Part shown: positions 7,805 to 15,401 of the stretch, piece after piece
Layout of the letters: the number at the start of each line of letters is the position of its first letter
Position numbering within the stretch: position 1 is the stretch's first letter
NCBI GenBank assembly: GCA_959598545.1
Contig: CAUGFC010000012.1
Coordinates: 1-26,318, forward strand
Source of the DNA: an uncultured Olsenella sp.
GTDB lineage: Bacteria > Actinomycetota > Coriobacteriia > Coriobacteriales > Atopobiaceae
Reading direction: 5' to 3'
DNA: 26,318 bases
Position numbers and translations under genes: made by a program
The notes under the pieces: generated by a model
The model's input: the letters and a program-made list of their open reading frames with translations, nothing else
Told to the model about the DNA's origin: nothing
Databases searched by the model: none

Positions 7805-8569
7805 CTACTCGACGGCCGGGGCCTCGACGGCCTCGGTCTCGGCGGCGGGCTCGGCGGTGCCGGCCATCTCCTCGGCGCTGATCTGCTCCTTGCCGGAGCC
7901 GGCGAGGACCGCGTCGGCGGCGAGCTCGCACATCAGCGAGACGGAGCGGATGGCGTCGTCGTTGGCGGGGATGCCGTAGTCGACGACGTCGGGGTCGGAG
8001 TTGGTGTCGAGCAGGCCGACGACGGGGATGTGGAGGCGGTTGGCCTCACGGATGGCGATCTCCTCGCGCTTGGTGTCGACGACGAAGATGGCGGCGGGCA
8101 GCGAGGTCATCGTGCGAGCGCCACCGAGGTTGGTCTGGAGCTTGGCGAGCTCCTTGGTGAGAACGGCCTGCTCCTTCTTGCCGCGCAGGGACATGCTGCC
8201 GTCCTCGACCATGCCCTCGAGCTCCTCCATGCGCTGGATGCGCGAGCGAATGGTGGTGAAGTTGGTCAGCATGCCGCCGAGCCAGCGCTGGTTGATGAAG
8301 GGCATGCCGGCGCGCTCGGCCTGGACGGCGACGGGCCCCTGGGCCTGCTTCTTGGTGCCGACGAACAGGATGGTGCCGCCCTTGGCAGCCGTCTCCTTGA
8401 GGAAGGTGTAGGCACGGTCGGCGCCGAGCATGGTCTGCTTGAGGTCGAGGATGTAGATGCCGTTGCGCTCGCCGAAGATGTAGGGCTTCATCTTGGGGTT
8501 CCAGCGGCGAGTCTGGTGGCCGTAGTGGCAGCCGGCATCGAGCAGGGTCTGGATGGTGATCTTAGCCAT
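7805..8569 (-). CDS. rpsB: 30S ribosomal protein S2 (uS2)
   Basis: S2 is a late-assembling protein of the 30S subunit. The start MAKITIQTLLDAGCHYGHQTRRWNPKM is cut here into recognisable motifs: the LLDAGCHYGH signature, then FVGTKKQAQ, RWLGGMLTNF and VVDTKREEIA. The length is 254 residues including an acidic Ala/Glu-rich C-terminal tail. The frame stays open upstream to an ATG at 8779 that overlaps the xerC stop, but that extension would run through a strong promoter and has no family counterpart. The ATG at 8569 has GGAGG 6 bases upstream and is the real start. Confidence 0.97.
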   Translation of the reverse strand: MAKITIQTLLDAGCHYGHQTRRWNPKMKPYIFGERNGIYILDLKQTMLGADRAYTFLKETAAKGGTILFVGTKKQAQGPVAVQAERAGMPFINQRWLGGMLTNFTTIRSRIQRMEELEGMVEDGSMSLRGKKEQAVLTKELAKLQTNLGGARTMTSLPAAIFVVDTKREEIAIREANRLHIPVVGLLDTNSDPDVVDYGIPANDDAIRSVSLMCELAADAVLAGSGKEQISAEEMAGTAEPAAETEAVEAPAVE

Positions 8570-8727
8570 GTGTAACCTCCTGTGGTTGGTCCTCCGCGTG
8601 AGGTCATCCCCTGGGACGCCACCCCGGGCCTGGCTAGAAGCCCGCGGCACCACGGCGCTCGGGTAGTCACGCGTGTGTCGTGTGCGTCGCGTCGGCGACG
8701 CGCCGTGCCTTTGCACAGCGATTTGCA
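8570..8727 (-). promoter_or_regulatory. rpsB 5' leader, possible autoregulatory RNA
   Basis: About 150 untranslated bases lie between the predicted transcription start near 8721 and the rpsB ATG. Several hairpins are possible: TTGCA/TGCAA near the start, GCGTCG/CGACGC at 8684-8701, and CGGGC/GCCCG flanked by GCC/GGC at 8618-8648. Long structured leaders before ribosomal protein genes often mediate feedback by the protein, so S2 control is plausible, but I recognise no established leader family. Confidence 0.35.
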
Positions 8728-8756
8728 AGTATAGCCGCTCGTCACCCCCCTGTCGA
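8728..8756 (-). promoter_or_regulatory. Sigma-70-type promoter of rpsB-tsf
   Basis: On the minus strand, -35 TCGACA (8756-8751) and -10 TATACT (8733-8728) are separated by exactly 17 bases. Each hexamer matches consensus at 5 of 6 positions. The -35 begins 20 bases after the xerC stop, so rpsB-tsf is uncoupled from the upstream operon in initiation. No terminator is visible between xerC and this promoter. Confidence 0.8.
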
Positions 8757-8775
8757 GGGTTCACATCCTCACCAC

Positions 8776-9726
8776 TCATGCGGTGCCGTGCGACGAGGCG
8801 CGGGGGTGCGCGCTGCGGGCGGCCTCACGCAGGCGGTCGACGGACAGGTGCGTGTAGACCTGGGTCGTGGAGAGGCTCTCGTGGCCGAGAAGCTCCTGGA
8901 CGCTGCGAAGGTCGGCTCCGCCCGAGAGGAGCTCGGTGGCAAAGGTGTGTCGCATGGCGTGCGGCGTCAGGCCGGGCTCGAGCCCAGCCTCGGCGATGCG
9001 CCTCTCGAACCTAGTCCTGAGGGCGTCGGCGGACATAGGGTTCCCACGCGTCGAGACGAAGAGGGCGTCGGTCGCGTTCCCGGGACGCAGGAGGACGCCC
9101 CTACCATGGTCGACGTAGACTCGAAGGCTCTCGAGCGCACGATCGTAGAGGGGGACGATCCGCTCCTTCGAGCCCTTGCCGAAGAGCGTGACCTGCCGCT
9201 GTTCGAAGTCGACGTCGCCGAGGCGCAGCCCGGCGGCCTCGGAGATTCGTGCGCCGCTCGCGTAGAGGAGCTCGAGGAACGCCCGGTCCCGGAGGTCGAC
9301 GGGCTCCGAGCCCGAGCAGGTGGCGAGCAGCCTCGTCGCCTCGTCGTCGCTCATCGTGTGAGGAAGCGTACGGGAGAGCTTGGGGCTGGAGACGGCGGCG
9401 ACGGCGGCCGAGGGGCACCTCCCCTCGCGGAGCATCCAGCGATACAGCCCCCTCAGGGCGGAGAGGCGCCTCGACACCGTGGTCGCGGCATATCCGGAGC
9501 GAGAGAGCTCCGTCAGGTAGCGACGAAGCTCACGGTGCGTGATGGAGAGCGGTGCGACCCCCTCGCGCCGCGCCCAGTCCGAGAACGAGCCGAGGTCATG
9601 GCGGTAGCCCCTCACGGTGTTGTCCGAGAGTCGCCTGACCTCGGTCAGCCTGGCGCACCAGGCGTCGATCGCCTCGTCGAGCGCGTCCTGCTCGCGGGCG
9701 CGCGAGCACGCCTCGGGCGTCAGCAC
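8776..9726 (-). CDS. xerC: Tyrosine recombinase XerC-type (chromosome dimer resolution)
   Basis: This is a site-specific recombinase that resolves chromosome dimers at dif. The N-terminal SAM-like core-binding domain covers roughly residues 12-105 and the catalytic domain 120-305. All six catalytic residues are present: Arg160 (SGARISE), Lys184 (FGKGSKER), His256 and Arg259 (TPHAMRHTFA), His282 (LGHESLSTT) and the nucleophile Tyr291. The length of 316 residues is typical. The GTG start at 9726 overlaps the trmFO stop by 7 bases and follows a GGGAGG site. The trmFO-xerC neighbourhood matches Bacillus gid-codV, which argues for the housekeeping enzyme rather than a phage integrase. XerC, XerD and XerA-type single recombinases cannot be separated from sequence alone. 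Confidence 0.92.
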   Translation of the reverse strand: MLTPEACSRAREQDALDEAIDAWCARLTEVRRLSDNTVRGYRHDLGSFSDWARREGVAPLSITHRELRRYLTELSRSGYAATTVSRRLSALRGLYRWMLREGRCPSAAVAAVSSPKLSRTLPHTMSDDEATRLLATCSGSEPVDLRDRAFLELLYASGARISEAAGLRLGDVDFEQRQVTLFGKGSKERIVPLYDRALESLRVYVDHGRGVLLRPGNATDALFVSTRGNPMSADALRTRFERRIAEAGLEPGLTPHAMRHTFATELLSGGADLRSVQELLGHESLSTTQVYTHLSVDRLREAARSAHPRASSHGTA

Positions 9727-11063
9727 TCCGCGCCCCCTCCCGGGGGCACGAGAAGGTCGGGCCGTCGGGCGAGGTAGTCGGTCAGGTCCCGAAGCCCGCG
9801 CCGGACGAGCTCCGCGCGGCGCCGCGCCTTGTTGCGAATCGGCTCGTCCAGTGGCGGGAAGAGCCCGAAGTTCACGTGCATGGGCTGGTAGTCGGACGTC
9901 GCCGGGTCGGTGGCGTAGCGCACGAGCGACCCGAGCGCGCCGGTCGGCGGGAGCGTGACGGGTTCGCGCCCCGCGCGCTCGGCGTAGACGTTGAGGGCAG
10001 CGAGCAGCCCTGAGGCGATCGCCTCGACGTAGCCCTCGGTTCCGGTGATCTGCCCCGCAAGGCGCACCTGCGTGCCAGGTATCCGGAAGGTCTCGTCCAG
10101 GGCGTGGGGGGCGTCAACGAAGGAGTTGCGGTGCATGACGCCGTACCGGAGGAACTCCGCCTCTTCGAGCCCCGGAATCATCCTGAAGACGCGCCGCTGC
10201 TCGGGCCAGGTGAGGTTCGTCTGGAACCCGACGAGGTTGTAGGCGGCGTGCTCGGGGTTCTCGGCGCGCAGCTGCACGACCGCCCAGGGGCGCCTCCCCG
10301 TTCTCGGGTCCGTTAAGCCGACCGGCTTGAGGGCGCCATGGCGGAGCGTGTCATGCCCCGTACGAGCCACCTCCTCGATGGGCTGGCAGGCGCAGAACAG
10401 GTCCGCCTGCTCGAAGTCGCGCGCGAGGACTCGACCTGCGGCCACGAGCTCATCGACGAAGGCGTCGTACTCATCCCTCCCAAGCGGGCAGTTGAGGTAG
10501 TCTCCCCCGCCCTCCCCTTGGTAGCGAGACTGCTCGAAGACGACGGACCGGTCGAGGGAGTCGGCGTCGACGATGGGAGCCGCGGCGTCGAAGAAGCTCA
10601 TGCGTCCGGAACCCACCGCACGCGTGAGCGCCTCGAACAGCTCGTCGTCACAGAGGGGGCCGGCCGCTATCACGCAGGGGTCCTCGGGCAGCGAGCTGAC
10701 GCGCTCTCGAACCAGCTCGATCAGCGGCTCGCGCTCGACGAGCCCCGTCACCATGTCCGAGAAGGAGACGCGGTCGACGGCGAGCGCTCCCCCGGCGGGG
10801 ACGGAGCACGCCCGCGCGCAGGCGAGAAGCACGCTGCCGAGCTGGTCGAGCTCGGTCTTGAGCATACCGGCGGCGGTGTCCTGCTTCGTAGACTTCAGTG
10901 AGTTGGAGCAGACGAGCTCGGCGAGGCCCGCGGTGTGGTGGGCCGGGGACTCGTGCGCGGGGCGCTGCTCGTAGAGGCGTACGGGAACCCCCCTGCGCGC
11001 GAGCTGGAGGGCGCACTCGCACCCCGCGAGGCCTCCGCCGACGACCGTCACGAACTCCCCCAT
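9720..11063 (-). CDS. trmFO: Methylenetetrahydrofolate-tRNA-(uracil-5-)-methyltransferase TrmFO
   Basis: TrmFO forms ribothymidine at U54 in the tRNA T-loop, using methylenetetrahydrofolate and reduced FAD. The FAD-binding Rossmann start VTVVGGGLAGCECALQLA is at the N terminus. It is followed by the family motif LVCSNSLKS with one redox Cys, GGALAVDR, and a second Cys region FCACQPIEEVARTG. Then come ALKPVGLTDPRTG and, near the end, QITGTEGYVEA. I choose ATG 11063, with AAGGGGG 4 bases upstream, over an in-frame GTG at 11078 that lacks a good site; this gives 447 residues. It follows dprA by 29 bases. In Firmicutes topA usually lies between these two genes and is absent here. Confidence 0.95.
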   Translation of the reverse strand: MGEFVTVVGGGLAGCECALQLARRGVPVRLYEQRPAHESPAHHTAGLAELVCSNSLKSTKQDTAAGMLKTELDQLGSVLLACARACSVPAGGALAVDRVSFSDMVTGLVEREPLIELVRERVSSLPEDPCVIAAGPLCDDELFEALTRAVGSGRMSFFDAAAPIVDADSLDRSVVFEQSRYQGEGGGDYLNCPLGRDEYDAFVDELVAAGRVLARDFEQADLFCACQPIEEVARTGHDTLRHGALKPVGLTDPRTGRRPWAVVQLRAENPEHAAYNLVGFQTNLTWPEQRRVFRMIPGLEEAEFLRYGVMHRNSFVDAPHALDETFRIPGTQVRLAGQITGTEGYVEAIASGLLAALNVYAERAGREPVTLPPTGALGSLVRYATDPATSDYQPMHVNFGLFPPLDEPIRNKARRRAELVRRGLRDLTDYLARRPDLLVPPGGGAEC

Positions 11064-11092
11064 CGATCCCCCTTGCACTCATGTCGAATACC

Positions 11093-11995
11093 TCAATCAT
11101 TGTGCCCCATGAAGAAGGCGCGCGTGGGCGAGTATCTTCCGTCGGGCAGCCGCTCCACGATTCCTCTCGCCTCGTACTCGGCGAGCGTCCTCATGACGGT
11201 GAGGACCCCCTCGTTCAGGCGGGTCGCCAGCTCGTCCGGCCTCGAGGGGGACGCGACGAGCGCCGACATGACGGGGCCGAGCCTCCCCCTGCTCCCCTGG
11301 GGGCCCACCCGCGCCAGTCCGTAGTCGAGCGCGATGGACACCGCGAGCGCGTGCTCGTCGGGCAGCATGCGGGCCCCCTCGCTGATGAGCTGGTTCGTCC
11401 CGCTGGAGTTGGGCGAGAAGATCGACCCAGGCACCGCGTAGACGATGCGGTCGAGCCCCGTCGCGGCAGTTGCGGTCGACATGGTTCCGGAGCGGGCACC
11501 CGCCTCGGTCACGAGAAGGACCCTGGAGAGCGCGGCGATGACCGTGTTGCGCTTGGGGAACGCCCACCGACGTGGTCCCTGGCCCCACGGTTCGGCGGAT
11601 ACGACCGCGCCCCCGGAGGAGATCGCCCCCTCGAACACGTCGCGAGAGGACCTCGGGTAGACGACGTCCGCGCCGCATCCCGACACGACGACCGTTCGGC
11701 CCCCGGCCCCCAGCGCCCCGCTCGCGGCCGCATGGTCGCAACCCATCGCCCCGCCGGACACCACCGTCAGCCCGCACTCGGCGGCAACGCGTCCCGCCAT
11801 CTCCGCGACGGCGAGCCCATAGGGGGTCGCCCTTCTCGCCCCGACCACCGAGACGCAGGGACCGAGGAGCGCCTCCGGGGAGCCCATCCCGAAGATCGTC
11901 TCCGGCGGGCTGGGCAGGTCTTCGAGGGATGTCGGGTAGAGCTCATCCCCTCGCTCCACGACCCAGCCCCCACGCGGGCACCCGTCGCCGCTCAT
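11093..11995 (-). CDS. dprA: DNA processing protein DprA (short form)
   Basis: DprA loads RecA onto incoming single-stranded DNA during natural transformation. The Rossmann-like core is visible: VVGARRATPYG (about residue 50), VVSGGAMGCDHAA, FPKRNTVIAALS and VPGSIFSPNSSGTNQLI. After about residue 235 a C-terminal winged-helix region (SRPDELATRLNEGVLTVMRTLAEYEARGIVERL) completes the protein. At 300 residues it is shorter than the usual 360 or so and lacks most of the N-terminal SAM-like domain. The usual GSR at the first motif reads GAR. The ATG at 11995 overlaps the comM stop (ATGA) and follows a GAGGGGG site. Together with comM it suggests DNA uptake or handling capacity, but no uptake machinery is in the window. 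Confidence 0.92.
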   Translation of the reverse strand: MSGDGCPRGGWVVERGDELYPTSLEDLPSPPETIFGMGSPEALLGPCVSVVGARRATPYGLAVAEMAGRVAAECGLTVVSGGAMGCDHAAASGALGAGGRTVVVSGCGADVVYPRSSRDVFEGAISSGGAVVSAEPWGQGPRRWAFPKRNTVIAALSRVLLVTEAGARSGTMSTATAATGLDRIVYAVPGSIFSPNSSGTNQLISEGARMLPDEHALAVSIALDYGLARVGPQGSRGRLGPVMSALVASPSRPDELATRLNEGVLTVMRTLAEYEARGIVERLPDGRYSPTRAFFMGHND

Positions 11996-13479
11996 GCCGA
12001 CCCCCTCGACCGGAAGGCGATCGCCTCGACGATGTCGTCCTCGGCCACGAGCTCATGCTCGGCCAGGTCCGCTATCGTCCTGGCGACACGAACCACGCGA
12101 GCGATGCCCCTGCCCCCGAGTAGCAGGTTTCGTGCCATGGCCTCGAACGCCCGGCGCGCCCGCACGTCGAGCATGGAGGCTGGGGGCCGGGCGTCGGCCG
12201 CTGCGTCCTCGCGACTCTCGCGCCATGCCCTGAAGGCGCGCGCCGCCGAAACCTGCTCCGCCATCTCCCCTGAGGACAGGCCCGTGTTGCCCGAGATCAC
12301 CTTGGATGACTCGGGGCGAGGAACGTCCACGACCACGTCGATGCGGTCCATGAGGGGGCCGCCGAGCTTCGCCTGATAGGAGTTGATCCTCTGGGGCGTG
12401 CAGATGCACTCGTGCCCCGGGTCGCCGAGGTGGCCGCACGGACAGGGGTTGGCCGTGGCCACGAGCTGGAAGTCGCAGGGGAATACGTAGGCGCCGTCGA
12501 CGCGCACGATGCGAACCTGGTGGTCCTCGAGCGGCTGTCGCAGCGCCTGCAGCGTCCCGCGCGCGAACTCAGGGATCTCGTCGAGCATGAGCACTCCGTG
12601 GTGCGCGAGCGAGACCTCCCCGGGGAGAACCGGCCTCCCTCCCCCGACAAGACCGCCCGTGGAGATGGAGTGGTGGGGCGCGCGAAACGGGCGACGCCCC
12701 AGTGCAATGGGGTCGATGGGCTGGCCCGCGACGGAATGGATGAGCATCGTCTCGTTCCGCTCCTCCTCGGAGAGCTTGGGAAGGATCGTTGGCAGGCAGC
12801 GTGCGAGCATCGTCTTGCCCGAGCCGGGCGGGCCGACCATGAGCGTACCGTGACCCCCGGCGGCCGCGACGAGAAGCGCCCTCTTCGCGAGCTCCTGGTC
12901 GATGACGTCCACGAAGTCAGGCGCGGCGACGTCACCGACCATCTCGCGGCATGCGACGTGCAGCCGCGGGAGCTCCACCGAGCGCTCCTTGAGCTGCGAA
13001 AGCGCCCCCAGGCCGCGCGCAACGTCGGCACAGGCGCCGGTAAGAGGACTGTCTGATGACACCACCAGCTCGAGGCCTTCCTCCTTGGCCAGCGTGGCGT
13101 ACGCGACCTCGCCGCGCACCGGGCAGACCGACCCGTCGAGCCCGAGCTCACCGGCGAAAAGGCGTCCGTCCGCGACGCTCGCGGGGAGCTGCGAGGTCGC
13201 CACGAGCAGCGCGACGGCGATGGGCAGGTCAAAGGCCGTCCCGCTCTTGCGCTGCTCGCCGGGAGCGAGGTTTATGGTGACGTGCTCTCTCGGGATGGTG
13301 TAGCCGCTCGCCCTCAGCGCGCAGCGCACGCGCGATCGGGCCTCCAGCACGGCGATGTCCGGCATGCCGACGATGTCGAGGCCCGGGAGCCCGCCGGAGA
13401 CGCTCAGCTCGACCGTCACGACCGTCGCTTCGATCCCGCGCAGGGACGCCCCGAGGACCGTCGCTGAGCCGGCGCCCAT
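11992..13479 (-). CDS. comM: ComM/YifB-family AAA+ ATPase (Mg-chelatase subunit ChlI-like)
   Basis: This is a hexameric helicase-like AAA+ protein; ComM promotes branch migration during natural transformation. The N-terminal Lon-substrate-like domain (about residues 18-140, with LPGLDIVGMPD and NLAPGEQRKSGTAFDLP) precedes the ATPase. Walker A is GPPGSGKTML at about 216-225, followed by RPFRAPHHSIS, Walker B VLMLDEIPEF, and a Cys cluster (ANPCPCG and ECIC) that is a family hallmark. The C-terminal lid ends with LLLGGRGIARVVRVARTIADL. I prefer ATG 13479, which shares one base with the yraN stop and has GGAG 5 bases upstream, over the adjacent GTG. The protein is 495 residues, a normal size. Confidence 0.94.
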   Translation of the reverse strand: MGAGSATVLGASLRGIEATVVTVELSVSGGLPGLDIVGMPDIAVLEARSRVRCALRASGYTIPREHVTINLAPGEQRKSGTAFDLPIAVALLVATSQLPASVADGRLFAGELGLDGSVCPVRGEVAYATLAKEEGLELVVSSDSPLTGACADVARGLGALSQLKERSVELPRLHVACREMVGDVAAPDFVDVIDQELAKRALLVAAAGGHGTLMVGPPGSGKTMLARCLPTILPKLSEEERNETMLIHSVAGQPIDPIALGRRPFRAPHHSISTGGLVGGGRPVLPGEVSLAHHGVLMLDEIPEFARGTLQALRQPLEDHQVRIVRVDGAYVFPCDFQLVATANPCPCGHLGDPGHECICTPQRINSYQAKLGGPLMDRIDVVVDVPRPESSKVISGNTGLSSGEMAEQVSAARAFRAWRESREDAAADARPPASMLDVRARRAFEAMARNLLLGGRGIARVVRVARTIADLAEHELVAEDDIVEAIAFRSRGSA

Positions 13480-13958
13480 CACCGCTCCATGCCGAACGCA
13501 TACATGACATGGTGCAGGTGCGCCCCGCCGCCCTCCCGGGCGGTTATCGCTATCGCGTCGAAGCGCGCGCTCTCGAACCGGGGATGGAGCATCATGTAGT
13601 GCCGTGCGGCGTCGACGTAGCGCCGACGCTTCTCGTAGTCGACCGCGGCCTCCGGCGCCGGCTCTTCGTCGTCGCTTCTCGCCATGCGTGTCTTGACCTC
13701 AACGAAGGTGACGCAGTTTTCCGGCGTCGAGGCCGCATGCGCGACGATGTCTACCTCCCCGCGGTCCCACCTCCAGTTGCGCTCGAGAATCTCCCATCCG
13801 AACCTCTTGAGGTAGTCGGCAGCGGCGGCCTCCCCCTTCCTGCCGAGCTCGTGGGGGTCCATGCGATACGTGGGCCACGCTGGCCCCGTCTGCGGAGCGT
13901 GCGGCTCTGCCGCGTGCCCAGCGTCTCTGACCGGTGCGTAGGATGTTCCCTCAAGCAT
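13479..13958 (-). CDS. yraN: UPF0102/YraN-family nuclease-fold protein
   Basis: This is a small protein of the YraN family with a restriction-endonuclease-like fold and no firmly established role. The conserved core starts at about residue 33 (MDPHELGRKGEAAAADYLK). It continues with WEILERNWRW, RGEVDIVA and TFVEVKTR, giving the E-D-ExK pattern of PD-(D/E)xK enzymes. The first 32 residues are an extension not typical of the family. I keep them because ATG 13958 has GGAGG 7 bases upstream while the internal ATG at 13862 has no ribosome binding site. yraN shares one base with comM and starts the five-gene yraN-comM-dprA-trmFO-xerC block. Confidence 0.87.
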   Translation of the reverse strand: MLEGTSYAPVRDAGHAAEPHAPQTGPAWPTYRMDPHELGRKGEAAAADYLKRFGWEILERNWRWDRGEVDIVAHAASTPENCVTFVEVKTRMARSDDEEPAPEAAVDYEKRRRYVDAARHYMMLHPRFESARFDAIAITAREGGGAHLHHVMYAFGMER

Positions 13959-14131
13959 GCTCTCTCCTCCCTCGTCGGTGAGGAGAGGTTCTCAGAGCGT
14001 TCTTTCGGCACGCTGACGCGAGGCTTTCGGACGGCTGTCAGGTGGCTGTCGACCGCACCTTCAGACATGAAGGCGACTCCCCTGACCAGCACCCTGGCGT
14101 CGGAACGAAAACGACCTTCGACCCCGGCAAA
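13959..14131 (-). other. Intergenic region between rnhB and yraN
   Basis: These 173 bases contain no convincing terminator and no TA dinucleotide on either strand, so no ordinary -10 hexamer can be drawn. A small hairpin CCTTCA/TGAAGG with a 4-base loop lies at 14058-14073, and a weak GTCG/CGAC pairing at 14099-14122. A minus-strand frame starting at 14068 runs far into yraN in another frame and is not credible. The yraN block must use read-through or an unusual promoter. Confidence 0.4.
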
Positions 14132-14926
14132 CTAGAAGAGGCGCGGCGTCTCCATGAAGTTGCCACAGAAGGAGGCGCGGTGGATCGCCGAGAGGCCGTG
14201 CTCGCGGATGGCGGCGATATGCTCAGCCGAGCCGTATCCCTTGTTCTCGGCAAGGTGATACCCGGGGTACTCGGACTCGTAGGAGCTCATGAGCGCGTCA
14301 CGCGTGACCTTGGCCACGATGGAGGCAGCCGCGACGCTCGCGATCTTTGCGTCGCCCTTCACCACGCAGCGCTCCCTCGGGTGTGCGCCCACGGGGTTGC
14401 CGTCGATGAGGACGAGGTCTGGGTCGAGCCCCGTCTCTCGCACGGCGGTCGACATGGCATGGCGAAGACAGGCCCCCATCCCCAGGGCGTCTATCGTCGC
14501 GGGCTCGACGTGGCAGACCCCGATCGCGACCGCGACCTCCGCCACGCGCGCGGCGACCCGCTCGCGTGTCTGCGGCGACAGCTGCTTCGAGTCGTTCAGC
14601 CCCCAGACCGCCGGGTCGGCGGGCAGACAGACGGCGGCGACCGTGAGAGGCCCGGCCAGGGCACCACGGCCCACCTCGTCGACTCCGACGACGACCTCGC
14701 ACCCCTCGGCGAGCTCGGCCTGCAGGGCGTACATGGCCTCGACGCGGGCGCGCTCCTCCTCCTCGCGCGTGATTCGGCGACGCGCGACCTCCACGGCGCG
14801 AAGCACCTGTTTGCGAGGGTCGTCGGCGTAGCGCCGAACGAGCGCGCGGGCCTCCTCGAGCGGGGCGCTCGCGAGCGTCGCGGCCACCTCGCGGGCCGAG
14901 GCGGGGCACGGTGAGTCCGCAGTCAT
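14132..14926 (-). CDS. rnhB: Ribonuclease HII
   Basis: RNase HII removes single ribonucleotides and RNA from RNA/DNA hybrids in the genome. The catalytic residues are visible: Asp83 and Glu84 in GVDEVGRGALAGP, Asp175 in LVLIDGNPVG, and Asp210 in ASIVAKVTRD. An N-terminal helical extension of about 78 residues precedes the core, as in Bacillus RnhB; total length is 264. The ATG at 14926 has GAGGAGG about 5 bases upstream. That site begins almost immediately after the U-tract of the rplS terminator, so no promoter fits between them. rplS-rnhB adjacency is common, and expression here probably depends on read-through or a promoter inside rplS. Confidence 0.95.
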   Translation of the reverse strand: MTADSPCPASAREVAATLASAPLEEARALVRRYADDPRKQVLRAVEVARRRITREEEERARVEAMYALQAELAEGCEVVVGVDEVGRGALAGPLTVAAVCLPADPAVWGLNDSKQLSPQTRERVAARVAEVAVAIGVCHVEPATIDALGMGACLRHAMSTAVRETGLDPDLVLIDGNPVGAHPRERCVVKGDAKIASVAAASIVAKVTRDALMSSYESEYPGYHLAENKGYGSAEHIAAIREHGLSAIHRASFCGNFMETPRLF

Positions 14927-14937
14927 GAGACCTCCTC

Positions 14938-14968
14938 AAAAGAAAAGCCGCCCCACACGGGGGCGGCT
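14938..14968 (-). terminator. Intrinsic terminator after rplS
   Basis: The 8-bp stem GCCGCCCC/GGGGCGGC (14947-14954 with 14960-14967, plus an A-T closing pair) has a 5-base loop and is followed on the minus strand by TTTTCTTTT. It ends about 22 bases after the rplS stop and is a textbook intrinsic terminator for rplS, placed directly before the rnhB ribosome binding site. Confidence 0.88.
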
Positions 14969-14989
14969 CGCAGTGCGATTTGCTCTGCC

Positions 14990-15334
14990 CTAGTCGCGCT
15001 TCTCGCGGATGCGAGCGGCCTTGCCCACGCGGTCGCGCAGGTAGTAGAGCTTGGCACGACGGACGTCACCGTGACGGACGACGTCGAGCTTGGCGATCTT
15101 GGGGCTGTGGAGCGGGAAGGTGCGCTCGACGCCGACGCCGAAGCTGAGCTTGCGGACGGTGAACGTCTCGCGGGCGCCGGCGCCGCTCATGCGGATGACG
15201 TCACCCTCGAAGACCTGCTCGCGGGTGCGGTCGCCCTCGACGATGCGGTAGTGAACCTTGACGTGGTCGCCAACCTTGACGGCGGGGATGTCCTCGCGGA
15301 TCTGCTGGCGCTCGATGGCACGAATGTAGTCCAT
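14990..15334 (-). CDS. rplS: 50S ribosomal protein L19 (bL19)
   Basis: L19 sits at the 30S-50S interface. The 114-residue protein matches the family throughout: DIPAVKVGDHVKVHYR, EGDRTREQVFEGDVI, TFTVRKLSFGVGVERTFPLH, SPKIAKLDVVRHGDVRRAKL and YYLRDRVGKAARIREK. The ATG at 15334 has an AAGGA site about 9 bases upstream; an in-frame extension to 15379 lies in the leader and is rejected. In most bacteria rplS directly follows trmD. Here it is about 9 kb away from trmD with its own promoter and terminator. Confidence 0.97.
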   Translation of the reverse strand: MDYIRAIERQQIREDIPAVKVGDHVKVHYRIVEGDRTREQVFEGDVIRMSGAGARETFTVRKLSFGVGVERTFPLHSPKIAKLDVVRHGDVRRAKLYYLRDRVGKAARIREKRD

Positions 15335-15401
15335 GTCTCTCTTTCCTTCTCTAGAGGTGCCGACGCATGCGAACGACACATAGGTTTACACACAGCGGCA
15401 T
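15335..15401 (-). promoter_or_regulatory. rplS 5' leader
   Basis: This leader of about 60 bases follows the rplS promoter. A possible hairpin at 15357-15379 pairs GTGTCG with CGGCAC around an 11-base loop. I do not recognise it as an established L19 leader, and it may simply be an untranslated spacer. Confidence 0.25.

Noticed and set aside
8570..8779. N-terminal extension of rpsB starting at an ATG overlapping the xerC stop
   Set aside because: The extension is encoded by the promoter and leader, is basic and unconserved, and a strong ribosome binding site supports the ATG at 8569.
8776..9726. Tyrosine recombinase as a sign of an integrated element
   Set aside because: Its trmFO-xerC context, size and overlap with trmFO match the housekeeping recombinase; no attachment-site repeats, tRNA or phage genes are nearby.
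13751..14092. Small minus-strand frame overlapping the yraN start
   Set aside because: Most of it lies in another frame of yraN, with no conserved motif and no good ribosome binding site.
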